NCBI GenBank assembly: GCA_020055645.1
Contig: CM034546.1
Location: 97,278,001 to 97,342,000, forward strand
From: Tomocerus qinae
Taxonomy: Eukaryota; Arthropoda; Collembola; Entomobryomorpha; Tomoceridae
Direction of reading: 5' to 3'
Length of the DNA stretch: 64,000 nt
In this document: in pieces, positions 41,001 to 51,311 of the stretch
Layout of the letters: every line of letters begins with the position of its first letter
How positions within the stretch are numbered: the stretch's first letter is position 1
Translations under genes and position numbers: made by a program
Notes under the pieces: model-generated
What the model was told of the DNA's origin: nothing
Seen by the model: only the letters and a program-made list of their open reading frames with translations
The model's database searches: none

Positions 41001-44000
41001 CGGAGGATAATATTTTGATATATAATCCCAGCGATAATATTAGAGGAGGCTTAACAGATTCCAAGTTTCCCAACTGTATTTTAGGTTATTGGACCGTTGA
41101 TATTATAAATATTTTGTATATTGTGCTGGTTAGGTGTCTTCGTCTTAATTTATATGACATGGTGGCCTGTGGATCAGTTTTCTTCTCTATTTTTAAATCT
41201 GGATTAGCTGTTGGTGTCTCCTCCGGCTGGCAATGGCATTACTCGTGACAAATGACACTTTAGTCCATAAGTATGTTAGCTGCGTCTCACATACAGTTCT
41301 CGATTTGTGCATGCCTTTCTGCTAAATAATTACAGGGGGAGGATTTATTATTTGTGCATAAAATCTGAAGCAGAAAGGAATTTGTATTCAGAAAGTTAGG
41401 AAGTGTGTAGTCCTTAGTGTAAACAACTCTGTAAAATTAAAAACGATAAAATAACACAATTCTACAGACCACAACAGGCCGCAGAGGAGGAAAACTCATT
41501 TTACAACGTTATTATCGTGGTGTGGTTTATCTACGTCTACCTAAATTAACCATACAGCCTCTCGTCTCCTTCTATGCTTCGCTACATTCTCGTTATTCAT
41601 ATGTAGGTAGGTATACACTTTATACCTATGTACTGTTGCATACCAACTAGCTATAAATGTTACTGAACCTCAGAAAATGGCTAATAAAGATGAGTCAAAC
41701 GATGAACTTTTCCATTTATAGGAGAGAAACATCAAAACACATCAAAGAGTTCAAAGAAAGGATAGGAAACACACACGCCTTATATATAACTACTTCACAT
41801 AGTAAATAGGAGTTTCTTTTATTATTATTTCTGTAACCACAACAGGGAACAACGAACTAAACTAACAATAAGAGCGTTTTTATACCATTCACATGCCCCT
41901 CTCTCTCGTACTACAATCAACTAGACCATTTACACACGAAATGCAAAATTCTGCATGCATACAGTAAAGTGCTACTGTACTGAGATACGCGTATAGATAA
42001 AAGTACTACATTATTATTATTAGGTACTAAAAGCAGAAATAAGAATGAAGCTACGAATAGCCTTTTATATCATCATCTGCCTTAAGTTAGTCTAGTGGAA
42101 CGAAGGATAACGAGCGGCCTGTATCTTCATTTATGGTTCAACTATTTCAGATCCTCAAGATGCACTCGCAGACTATTGTATTCCTAATGCATACAAATCT
42201 GGATTAGTAGCATTACACCAGTAGTTCACTTTATACTTTTATAATCCACATCATTCATCATCATCATTCAATCTGTGGTAGTCGATGAGACAAGTAAAGT
42301 AATCCAATAGCCGTAATAACCTCATCCATTAAAAATCAAATTAAACCATCCTCCGTTATTGAATAACTGAAGGTAAACTTGAAACATTACTCAAGAAATG
42401 ACAAAATTTTTGGAATCCATTTGGCTTTTACATGCGCCACTAATTGAGCTACTAATTATGCAATTCGAAATGACTACTATGTATGGTAAACGGAATTATC
42501 GCAATTTTCCTGGCATCGTTTGCCACAAATGATTTAACTGCGAGTAACGAAAATTGGTTTGAAAAGGTTTTATTCTCCTTTAGAGCAAGCTGTAATAATA
42601 GAAAATTGGTTTTGCATTTTAATAATTCTGAGAAAGGGTCCTAGTTGTATGATCTTTCTGTAAACTAACAATCTACAGCATTATGCGCAAATACTGTAAT
42701 TGCAATGTGCAAATTCTGTAGAAATCATAATATTTACTTTGAGCGTTTCATGTCATTTACAGTAGGCTTTGCTAGTTACGGATTTTATTGTTTTTCGAAT
42801 GTATATATATTCATTAGTTTGGAATGAGAGAGGACAAAGTTTCTTTCATCTCATTGTTGGCTGCACACGAGCTAGAGTATTTCTATGACATGATTGGAAG
42901 ATCAAATAAACTCTAAACTCTTTGTTTTTGATTTCTTTTTTGGTCTACGCTTGTGATGTCGTCTCTCTACATGAATGCACACAATCGGAAACGGAAATTT
43001 GCAATTCGATTGCAGCAAGGACAGGAATTCGGAGTTTTCGTTATTGGTTCAGATGCAAATGGAGAAAGCCTCCAAGGAAAAGTTGGGGTCCGAATTCAAG
43101 TGATTCCCGGAGAAGGCAGTGGCAATCAACCTCCTGTACCTCCAGTGGGGAACTTTCCTAAGGTTTGTGAACTCTACATCTTTATTATTTAAACACAAGA
43201 TTTTATTAATACCCAAGGCTTTTTTAAATATTTTTACTGTACTGTAAAGTGCATAATTTTAAATATCCAAATTTCACATGTTAATTGAATTGATGTTCAT
43301 TATTCTCGCGGCCCGTAGCTTTCCACTCTGCATAACATAACACAGTGTGTCAAATTTCCACAATATCATAGACGCAATGTTGCATGTAATAATAGTACTT
43401 ATTGAAACCAAAGATAAAAGCCTGGGTGGAATCAGGGTAATTGTAGCACCAAGTTTTTACTAAATCATTGTCACTTCTACTTTACTTCAATATTTTACTT
43501 TAAAGGGCTAAAGTAATCTGCAATTAAAGTGTAGATGTAAAATCCTAAAGTAACACAATAATTTCTCAAGCGTCAAAGGTCACATTTTTTCATTTGCAAA
43601 TGTTGCAGTGTATAATATCGTTATATTTATGCAAAGAAATGATGAATTGGCATTTGCTTAGGGTTGAAAATTTATTTGTCATGATTTTTTTATGGTTAAT
43701 ACTGATGAAATAACTTAACATATTGTTTGTATTTTGCAGTTTCCACATCATCCTTTTTTTACAATACCTCAAGGAGCTGTGACTCCGCCGCTACCCCCAC
43801 AATTGGGTAACAATGAGATCCCTCCGTTTAATGGATTCAATCCGGGTACGATAATGCCTCCGACAGTGTCAAAAGAAAGCTACACATCAACATCAACTCC
43901 GAAATCAATAAATTCAGGAACAAAGAGGCCGACAACGACAGAGCAGGAGCCCATTAACAAGTTGTCTCCAGAACCCGGTAGCAAGGAAGAGGAGACAATC

Positions 44001-47000
44001 AATAAAAGTAAGGAATATACTGAAGACAATTATGACAATAGCTTAGAGAAGCAAAATCCGGGTGCAGGAAAAAATCAAGACATCTTCAATAGCACAACAA
44101 ACAGAAACAACACACCTGAAGATGCGAACAACCAAAGTAATGATAGCGAAATGATGACATTGGTCACGATCATCCCAATCATTGTCATTTTCGCCATTGT
44201 ACCTATCATCGCTGCCAGTATGTATCTTCTCAAGAAGAGGAACAAAATCAAAAAAAGGCCCACCAAAGAAATTGTGAGTTACTGCACATTCTCCCTGATG
44301 CTTGTAGTACTGAATCTTAACTTGAATGGGCACCTATTTACTATTACTTACTGCTAACATGTTACATTACTTTACTCTGATGTTTTGCAATTTTTCGCTC
44401 GTTTCATTTGCTCATAATGTCCTCCGCGGCAACTCTAAGACCATTTCAGCTCTCCTTATACTCATCCACTTGTTTTTTGTTTGTTTTCTTAACTTGGCTC
44501 TTACTATGTAATGGAAGAGCACGATTATGTCGGAATTAGCATACAAGTCGTGCACTCATAATTATCCCGTGCAAAAAATCCTCCCTGAGGTTCACTGTTT
44601 GCATGCACGAGTCTATTCTTTCCGACAATACATATATACATAATCGCAAGAAGATGGTCTTGATTAAATATTTCTGAGTAATCATGTTTTATTTTTAACT
44701 ACTAAATCCATTATCGTCAAATCACTGTAACGTGTACAGCAAGTAATCCTTATATATACCTTTAACACGCTATATTTCTGATGCTAAATAATATTTGCAA
44801 TACCTTTCTTTGTATAGAGAAAAGAATCCGCTGCAGCTACGAATAGTAGTGTAACAATGAGTGGAGAGGGAGAGAGTCCAAGTGCCTTACAACAGTGGGT
44901 AGGCAAACGAGCACAATCCAATAGTTATCATTCATGGGGCCCAGACGCTATGAATCCACAGGTAATTAAATTCACATTAAAAATCACGTTACCTATAAAT
45001 TATGTTAAGTCACTTTAAATTATTATCCTCATGAATTTCCCAAAAGATTGCATTTTCCTTCCCTCATGACAATTCTCTGTTTTTCCTATTTTGAGTATAA
45101 CCAACACACCTAAATTGTTATGGGCTAATACAATTACCATTTTAAATGGAGAATAATATGACAATGCTGAAGTAATAAACTACGGTTTATGTAATTAAGC
45201 TATTAAAAGTTAAATACCTCTGCAAGTACAATGCGTAATCTATCCAAGTGACTGTCATGTGAATTTTCTACATTGTAATCACGTGTAGTAGTAATAGAAA
45301 TGACACACTTAAACTTTGCAAAGAGCAAACAAATGTACTGAATGACTGACATGACACCATAACTTGAGGAATACTTTTGCGCGAGTTTGAGTGGCATGAG
45401 AATAAAAAGTACTTTCCGGTCTTTCAAAACACTACTGTAAGTGGTGGAAATACTAACGATGCAATTAAATAATAAGTTAGGTATGCTAAACCTACCTGAA
45501 ACGTTTACGGACAAATAATTTACTACTTTAATGTAACATTTGCCCAATTCCTTTGAGTCATAAACAAATCGTTTAAGCACAAAAGATGTATAATTAAATG
45601 AGGCAACCAGTACTATTGGTAAAATCGTGTAAATACAACTGTCTTTCGTAATTGTAGTATTAGGAACGAAAAATTCCAAAAATCTACATATTTTGCGTCA
45701 GTCTAAAATATAACACGTATAAACGAATCTGTAGAAGTGATTTACTATATTTTAAAGGTACTTGCAATTAAATTTTTTACAACGTTGAAAAATGTGTTTT
45801 GTATTTAAAATGTTGGTATTTTAGGGAAAGATTTATAAATAAATAAGGTTTAGAGGATTTCCCAGGTATTTTTTGTGTATTATTGAGAAAATCTACTTAG
45901 GTAAACATTTTGCATTGTCCGGTCGGTGATGTTTGGGTTTTCTTTGTGCACAGGCTGTAAATCGTTGGGAGTTCCCCCGACACCATTTACAAATCGGAGG
46001 AATACTCGGGGAAGGTTGTTTTGGTCAAGTGTGGAGATGCGAAGCACTTAATATTGATGGACACGAGGGCACTACAACAGTTGCAGTGAAAACTCTTAAG
46101 GAGAGTGCCGGCGATAGAGAGCGAGCTGATCTTTTGTCGGAATTGGCCGTTATGAAGATGCTCGACCCTCACCCTAATGTCGTTAGACTTCTTGGAGCCT
46201 GTACTGAGAAAGGTATGCCTCTTCCTTACTATTCAAACTAATTCAATCTGGGTTTGTACGAGGAAAGCTTTTAAGATAAAAGGAGGACATAAGTGACTGA
46301 AAGTGTTTACAATGGACGTCAAGGAATCTAGAGAGCATTTTTGTATTTCGGTTGACTGAGCCCACGGGGAGGGAGGGAAGAGTTTAGTAGATTAATAAAT
46401 TGTTAGGCTGAAAGAAAATCAATAAGGCACTACAGATCTGATTAACCAAATAAATCTTTGCTCTTAACAGATCCAATTTTCGTCATAATGGAGTACGTGG
46501 CTTTGGGAAAACTTCAGTCCTACTTAAGAAACTCTCGAGCTCAGCACTACTATGGGAATTTACATGGAGATTCGAGCTCATTGTGTTCCAAAGATTTGAC
46601 TTCTTTTGCTCATCAAGTGGCTAAGGGAATGGAGTATCTTGCTTCGAAAGGGGTAATGCAAAGAACCCGTCAATCTTAATCAAATTCTTTGCGTGCATAT
46701 TCTTATTTGAATTTTGATACTCTACAGATAATTCATCGTGACCTCGCAGCCAGAAACATACTCATTGACAAAAAACGGGTATGTAAAGTAGCTGATTTTG
46801 GTTTTGCTAGAGATGTCGTTGACAATCATGTCTACGAGCGAAAATCAGATGGACGGTTGCCAATAAGGTAACATTTTACTCATCTTGCAAGTTTTCTGAC
46901 ATTTGAGAATGCTTATTCTGATTATAAATTACTTCTAATGACATAAGTTGACTTAAACATGCTTAAACACAACTCATATTAAATTCCTTAGATGGATGGG

Positions 47001-47477
47001 GCCCGAATCTCTGTATGACAATCTGTTTACAACTAAAACAGACGTTTGGAGCTTTGGAGTTCTCATGTGGGAAATAGTTACTCTAGGTATCAATGCTTTT
47101 CATAAATTGCTATTGTGAATTATTGAACCCGACAGCCTGAGGCCTACATGAGGCTGTCGGCTATAAATTGGGAAGAAGTAATAATGTGAAATATTTGTAT
47201 TTAAGGTTCAACACCTTACCCAGGAATGGCTGCAGGTGAAGTGATGCGTAAAGTTCGTGATGGCTATCGGTTAGAAAAGCCAGAGCATTGTCGCCGAGAG
47301 CTCTATAATATAATGTTTTACTGTTGGGCCCAAAATCCAGACGATCGGCCTACATTCTCAGACTTAGTCAATTTCCTTAGCCATTTACTATTCAGCGAGA
47401 CGGACTACATTGAATTAGATCGCTTTCCCGATCACGACTACTACAACATGTCAAGTCTTAGCGGAGAAAAATTATAA
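35069..47477 (+). CDS. Cad96Ca: Cadherin-domain receptor tyrosine kinase, Cad96Ca/Stitcher-like (698 aa, 10 exons)
   Basis: Exons: 35069-35147, 39935-40179, 43016-43162, 43740-44273, 44818-44961, 45954-46212, 46471-46652, 46728-46867, 46992-47086, 47206-47477; phases agree throughout. The ATG is the first after an in-frame TAA (35039-35041). Order: signal peptide (1-26); one cadherin-like repeat (about 33-140, with [13 protein letters not shown] and VIGSDANG); Pro/Ser/Thr/Asn-rich stalk (140-295); transmembrane segment (about 297-320) followed by KKRNKIKKR; kinase (about 394-670). The kinase has all key residues: GEGCFGQV loop 402-409, VAVK Lys429, alpha-C Glu446, HRDLAARN (Asp535), DFG 553-555, activation-loop Tyr566, and GPE in place of APE. 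The tail ends in YIEL, DYYNM (a YxxM-type SH2 site) and LSGEKL. One cadherin repeat joined to a tyrosine kinase is the architecture of insect Cad96Ca (Stitcher), known for epidermal wound repair in Drosophila. The family call is confident; the role here is inferred. Confidence 0.9.
35729..37574. mobile_element. Non-autonomous element with long terminal inverted repeats, inserted in intron 1 of the kinase gene
   Basis: 35729-36000 is an imperfect reverse complement of 37261-37574. The clearest paired block is 35896-35927 with 37349-37380 (both carry gggacgaagaaca/t and gcaaccaga); the outer ends share Tgcaaac-rich motifs (gcgcaaacttgcaaacc on the left, gcacgtttgcaaaggcgc on the right); the inner ends share aagggtgcagt. 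The interior has no long open frame. The extremes begin CAG and end CTG, as in many hAT elements, but I see no clear 8-bp target duplication, so the superfamily is open. Confidence 0.75.
36189..36352. mobile_element. Short MITE-like inverted-repeat element nested inside the longer element
   Basis: About 52 bp at each end are imperfect reverse complements: aaccgatttatgacgtcacc (starting 36191) on the left, and the complement of ggtgacgtcataaatcggtt-like sequence ending near 36351 on the right. Each arm carries TGACGTCA, a full CRE palindrome. Total length is about 165 bp and there is no coding capacity. It lies inside the 35729-37574 element, so it inserted later or was carried with it. Confidence 0.75.
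37605..38460. mobile_element. Foldback-type element with internal tandem subrepeats
   Basis: 37605-37724 is an imperfect reverse complement of 38279-38380 (shared core: aggggtggaaaaacaaact followed by aaattggtc). The pairing continues inward: 37799-37906 is the reverse complement of parts of 38141-38260 (gagcatgctaatttcaaat against atttgaaatcaccatgctc). Between the arms lie three diverged direct copies of a roughly 100-bp unit, near 37921, 38066 and 38191, marked by cactatagcggtt, aaattggtgtcaa and cagcatgctca. Outward, 38387-38460 pairs with 35578-35652, on the far side of the 35729-37574 element. Long inverted repeats built of subrepeats are typical of foldback transposons. No open frame of note. 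Confidence 0.75.
38608..38720. repeat. Small hairpin plus a diverged extra copy of the foldback arm
   Basis: aaacagattaaattggt (within 38608-38628) is nearly the exact reverse complement of accaatttgatctgttt (38646-38664). The following bases, ccctatggaaacag and onward to 38720, repeat the foldback arm near 37640-37690 in inverted orientation. It is therefore another member of the same repeat family just outside the main foldback. Confidence 0.65.
38891..39162. mobile_element. Second MITE-like inverted-repeat element in intron 1
   Basis: 38891-38922 (gaaggaatttgaattagagc core, then cctgag) is a near-perfect reverse complement of 39129-39162 (ctctaattcaaattccttc core). About 200 bp of AT-rich sequence lies between, without coding capacity. 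Its arms do not match the neighbouring foldback family. Confidence 0.65.
40180..43015 (+). other. Second intron of the Cad96Ca-like gene
   Basis: This 2.8-kb intron joins the two halves of the cadherin repeat in phase 0: ...KELKGDK is followed directly by [16 protein letters not shown]. The acceptor is gattgcag at 43008-43015. I saw no repeat element or nested gene in it. Confidence 0.6.
44962..45953 (+). other. Fifth intron of the Cad96Ca-like gene, with an antisense open frame
   Basis: This 992-bp intron separates the juxtamembrane exon from the first kinase exon. On the minus strand 45203-45679 is open for 158 codons, the longest unexplained frame near a gene in this window. The translation ([17 protein letters not shown]...) has no recognised domain, so I do not call it a gene. 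Confidence 0.5.
47129..47160. repeat. GC-rich perfect hairpin in the last intron of the kinase gene
   Basis: ccgacagcct (47129-47138) and aggctgtcgg (47151-47160) are exact reverse complements around a 12-nt loop. They sit in the 119-bp intron 47087-47205 between two kinase exons. A 10-bp GC-rich stem stands out in this AT-rich intron and could fold in the pre-mRNA, bringing the splice sites closer or hindering them. Confidence 0.6.
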
Positions 47478-48106
47478 TTTATAATGCTCGTATCACCTGA
47501 TACCAAAATATATCTTTTTTGTAACTTGAGAGTTACTTTGTACTCTTTATAGTACTAAACAAAGCACTCGTTAAGAGATCTTTGTCACAAAGTGATATTT
47601 TATACGTACCTATTAAGAAACATACTACTATCGTATTCAATCCACCTATTTAATCAGTAGCTCTAAGTACATTATGCTATCTTTGACACTTAGATTGAAA
47701 TTATGAACAAAGTGGTTAAACTGCTAAAACTAAAATTAACTAAGTGAATATGTACAAGTCAATTTTCGGTTTCACCTAGCATTATAATGAATATTTTGAC
47801 ACAAGTCCTCCATGTACTTAATAACTAATTAAACTTGTTCACAGAGAAAAATACATTAGTTAACATAACCACATTTTGGCATTACGTGGAGCTGGAACTA
47901 CTTGTTTGAATACATTGCAGTTCTGTATCTCTTAAAAACACTTTAATATTGTTTTTGTATCTGACGAGATCAAGTATTATTAATTAAATTAATATATACT
48001 AAATACTAACACCATAATATGGTTAATACTACTTCAACTTCTTGCTAGTACTTTAAACGGCAAGTTACGCTCTACTGCAATTCAGCGTTATAACCTTTGA
48101 AAATGC

Positions 48107-48112
48107 TTTATT
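48107..48112 (-). terminator. Possible poly(A) signal of the zinc-finger gene
   Basis: TTTATT on the plus strand reads AATAAA on the minus strand, about 515 bp downstream of the zinc-finger stop. It is the first canonical hexamer I found on that strand. Confidence 0.3.
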
Positions 48113-48306
48113 TCGCATACTTAAGTAAAAATTGTCAATATATGTTTACTCACAAATCCAATACTATTCCAAAGAAGATATTGGAAATGTGAACTTGAGA
48201 TGACAATAACTTTGTCCGAATGTGAATGTAGTATGTATAGTGTAGGTTACATTTTAAACGTTACGCAATCTGTTAATTTTTATAAAAGACTGAAATTCGA
48301 ATTCTT

Positions 48307-48312
48307 AATAAA
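48307..48312 (+). terminator. Possible poly(A) signal of the Cad96Ca-like gene
   Basis: AATAAA lies about 830 bp after the kinase stop codon at 47475-47477. If used, together with the minus-strand signal at 48107-48112, the two convergent transcripts would overlap by about 200 bp. Confidence 0.3.
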
Positions 48313-48625
48313 ATGGGTCGATACAGTACTTGAAACTTTTAATTTTGTTATCCATTAATTAATAACAATGTCATAAACAGATACGATTTTGAACGAATGG
48401 TCAAGACCGGGAAACGTGTGTGAAAAGTGTGGAGAATGGAAGCTTTTTGCCTGTTGGTTGAATCTAAATCTTTCTACCTATATCTATGAAACAGATAAAA
48501 TAATTTCCTACTCCAATACAATGTAACGTAAATGGCATGCGTACTTTTAATGCATCCGCGTACTTAACACGAAAAATATTTATAAACTTTAAAAATAGTA
48601 GCTACCGATTTTGAAAACGAAATTC

Positions 48626-51311
48626 CTAATTTGGTCTCATTGATTCTTGTTTTATGTTTTCAACCTGGGAGGAAGCAGACACATTCTTTAATACAATGAG
48701 CTTCCCAGGGTTTCCTGCTACTAGATAAGCCACATTTTTTATAGGCTCTTGGGGTTTTTCACCCTGTCCACAATAAGGCATAGGTTGGTTGCTTCCTTTT
48801 ATGATTCGCAGTTGAGTTTTCATTTCCTTACAATCGCCGACACGGGTTAAAACAATGTGTGATGGTTGCTGCGTCACTGCAGATGAAGATTTAGCAGGAA
48901 GAGCTATTTTCTTGGAGTGTCTACTTTTCATATGGTTTCGCAGTAGACTGGCTCTTGCAAAAGATGTTGATGGGCAAATGCTACACTTGTGAGGCTTATT
49001 TGTGGCGTGGGTATATTCGTGCGAACGCAAATTTTCTTTACGATTAAAAGACTTTTGACAGATTGGGCATGAGAATGGTTTTTCGCCCGTGTGAATTATT
49101 TGATGAGTATTTAAGTGTCCTAGAGATCGAAAGCTTTTACTGCAAGTCTGAAAAAATGAAAAAAGTGAATCTAAGTAATTTAAAACCGCTGAAGTATGGT
49201 TCAGATAGAATTGCTGAGTTTTCATTGATACATACATCACATTTATATGGCTTTACTCCTAGGTGTGTCTTCTTATGCGACACCAAACCAGGGGTTGAAG
49301 AAAAAGTTAGTCCACACAAATCACATACATAAGGCTTTTCTCCTGAATGTATTCGCTCATGCACTTGCAGCTGATTTTTGCTAGTAAACATCTTATCACA
49401 AGCTCCACAAGTAAAATTTTTCTCTCCTTTAAAAATTACATTATTCAGTTCATTAGATAGAATTTCGCTATTAAAGGATTTTAATCAATTGACAAGCCAC
49501 TAACCTGTATGGGTTCTTTTATGGTAGATTAAACCTTGTTTTCGATTGAAGGATTTCGGGCACAAGTCACAACTGAAATTTTTACTCCCCCTACTTCCAT
49601 GCCTTTTTACTAAACATACCTCTTTTCTATGAAGTCTGTATGAATTGATAGAGGTGAAGTCATTTTCACAAACTGGACACTTTTTAATAAACTTCTTACA
49701 GACATGTTTGGCAGTTTTTCTTATCCTATGGACACAAATAAAGACATAATGACCATGCACACTAAATCGGTGAAAGATTGAGTGCAAATGTAAACGGAAA
49801 TTAAGCAGTGAGTAATGAACTATTACTTACTATACTTACATAATTTTGCACAGTTTGCACCATTCAAATCCACATTCAATATCTTTATGTTCAGAAGACA
49901 AATGGAATTCTAGATGCTGATATCTCATAAAGCAAGTCAAACATTCGGGACATCGATATATTCCAGTTTCACGAACTTCTTGATTGTGATAAATTTCCAT
50001 GTGCTCTTTTAGTCGAGTCTGCAATTACAATATGCAAAATTATAAAGTTATATATTGAATAAATCTAGGATAATAATTATTAATAAGAATAACCAAATGT
50101 TAATATATAGATAAATGATTTTTAGTCTATAATATAGATACCTCACGCTTACAGTGCTGGCCGCACTCGGAGCATTGATATTTATGGCAAATATCTTCAG
50201 TACTTATTTTTGTATGTGTATCAGCTATTTTACCTTTGACATTACATTTTTTATTAGCTAAAGACTTGTGATTTGAGCTGTCTGTTTCGTTTAAACTTCT
50301 AATTCGCTTTTTAGGAACACATTTATAATTCGTAATTTTCAGTTCATCCAGATTCATATTGCTGGAGTCGTGCTCAAGTTTGATAGATCCAACAACATCA
50401 ATATTGGCATCAGAAGTTTCTTCACTTTGGCAGTGAGGGCGATGGCACACTTTATCTTTGTAAATCGTATCTTCAGAATTCAATCCACTGTAACATTCCG
50501 GCTTCACAGGATCAAGTTTCATTTCTTCCGAATCTGACATATGCGTAGAGACCACTTCTATTACATAAGGACACACATCAATATCTTCTGGATCAATAGT
50601 AGCAATTATTGTTTGTGTATTTAATTTGGTCCGAAATATTTCACAAAATCTAGCCTTCCATTCTGTTTAATAAAAAGAGAGAAATAAATTTTAGCATTAT
50701 AAATCCCAATTCTAATTACAATATAGAAATGTTTACGTCCACCTCAAGCCTGCTAAGTTCGAGTCGAGAAGGTACTTACGCTTAAATACTCTCCTGCCGA
50801 TAGACTCCTTGGAAATTAATTTACTTAGAGAATCATCATCATTTTTTTCTAACCCGGAAACAAGTTTTTTATAATTTTCTACACTATCTTCAGAGAGGTA
50901 GTATTCAATCATAGAAGAAATTACAGAATCCAAAATACTACTTGAAAGTCTGTCCAGATCGTTCTGCAATTTCTTAATTTCTAAATTGGTTTCGAAAACG
51001 CGGTAAATATCTGCCTCACATTTGTCACAAAGTTTTGGTGGTGGTGTTTCAGTCAAATCGTCGTCAGTAACTCTGAGTACAAAATTAAAAAGTGTGTTTT
51101 GAATTCTTCTGATCTTGTCTTGTCGACAGCCGCAACTTGCGGCTTTTTGATTCCCAGCATTACCACAGTCAGTTTTAGTTTCAGTCTTGATACGGGAATC
51201 TTCAATGATATTGTCACAATCGCAGTGACTTGGAACTTTCAGATCGTCGGTGGACAACATATACTTCTGGTGAATGTTAGATCCACATACAAAGCACAAG
51301 GGTGCTTCCAT
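48626..51311 (-). CDS. ZAD-like C2H2 zinc-finger protein (721 aa, 6 exons)
   Basis: Exons in transcript order: 51311-50780, 50662-50142, 50018-49840, 49725-49505, 49426-49236, 49147-48626; phases 1, 0, 2, 1, 0 match and total 2166 nt. The N-terminus carries two CxxC pairs (C6/C9 in CFVCGS, C95/C98 in KLCDKCEAD) and a following helical segment, the pattern of the arthropod ZAD dimerisation domain. A Cys-rich insert (about 29-62) separates the pairs. An acidic linker follows (178-337). Then come about ten zinc fingers, several split by introns: CSECGQHC..., CPECLTCF..., a degenerate CKLC..., a C2HC finger CPVCENDF...HRKEVC, then CDLC, CGAC, CDLC, CDTC, CPIC and CSIC fingers joined by TGEKNF, SGEKPY and TGEKPF linkers. 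The tail holds a SUMO-consensus-like IKQE. It is presumably a nuclear, sequence-specific DNA-binding regulator; its targets cannot be read from sequence. Confidence 0.9.

Larger units (their letters stand above)
47478..48625. other. Convergent 3' intergenic region
   Basis: This stretch lies between the stop codons of the plus-strand kinase gene and the minus-strand zinc-finger gene and should hold both 3' UTRs. It is AT-rich, with no open frame of interest. Confidence 0.6.

Noticed and set aside
42922..43015. Upstream part of the open frame before cadherin exon 3
   Set aside because: The frame stays open but the sequence [15 protein letters not shown] does not fit a cadherin repeat. The gattgcag acceptor at 43015 gives a continuous domain in the right phase.
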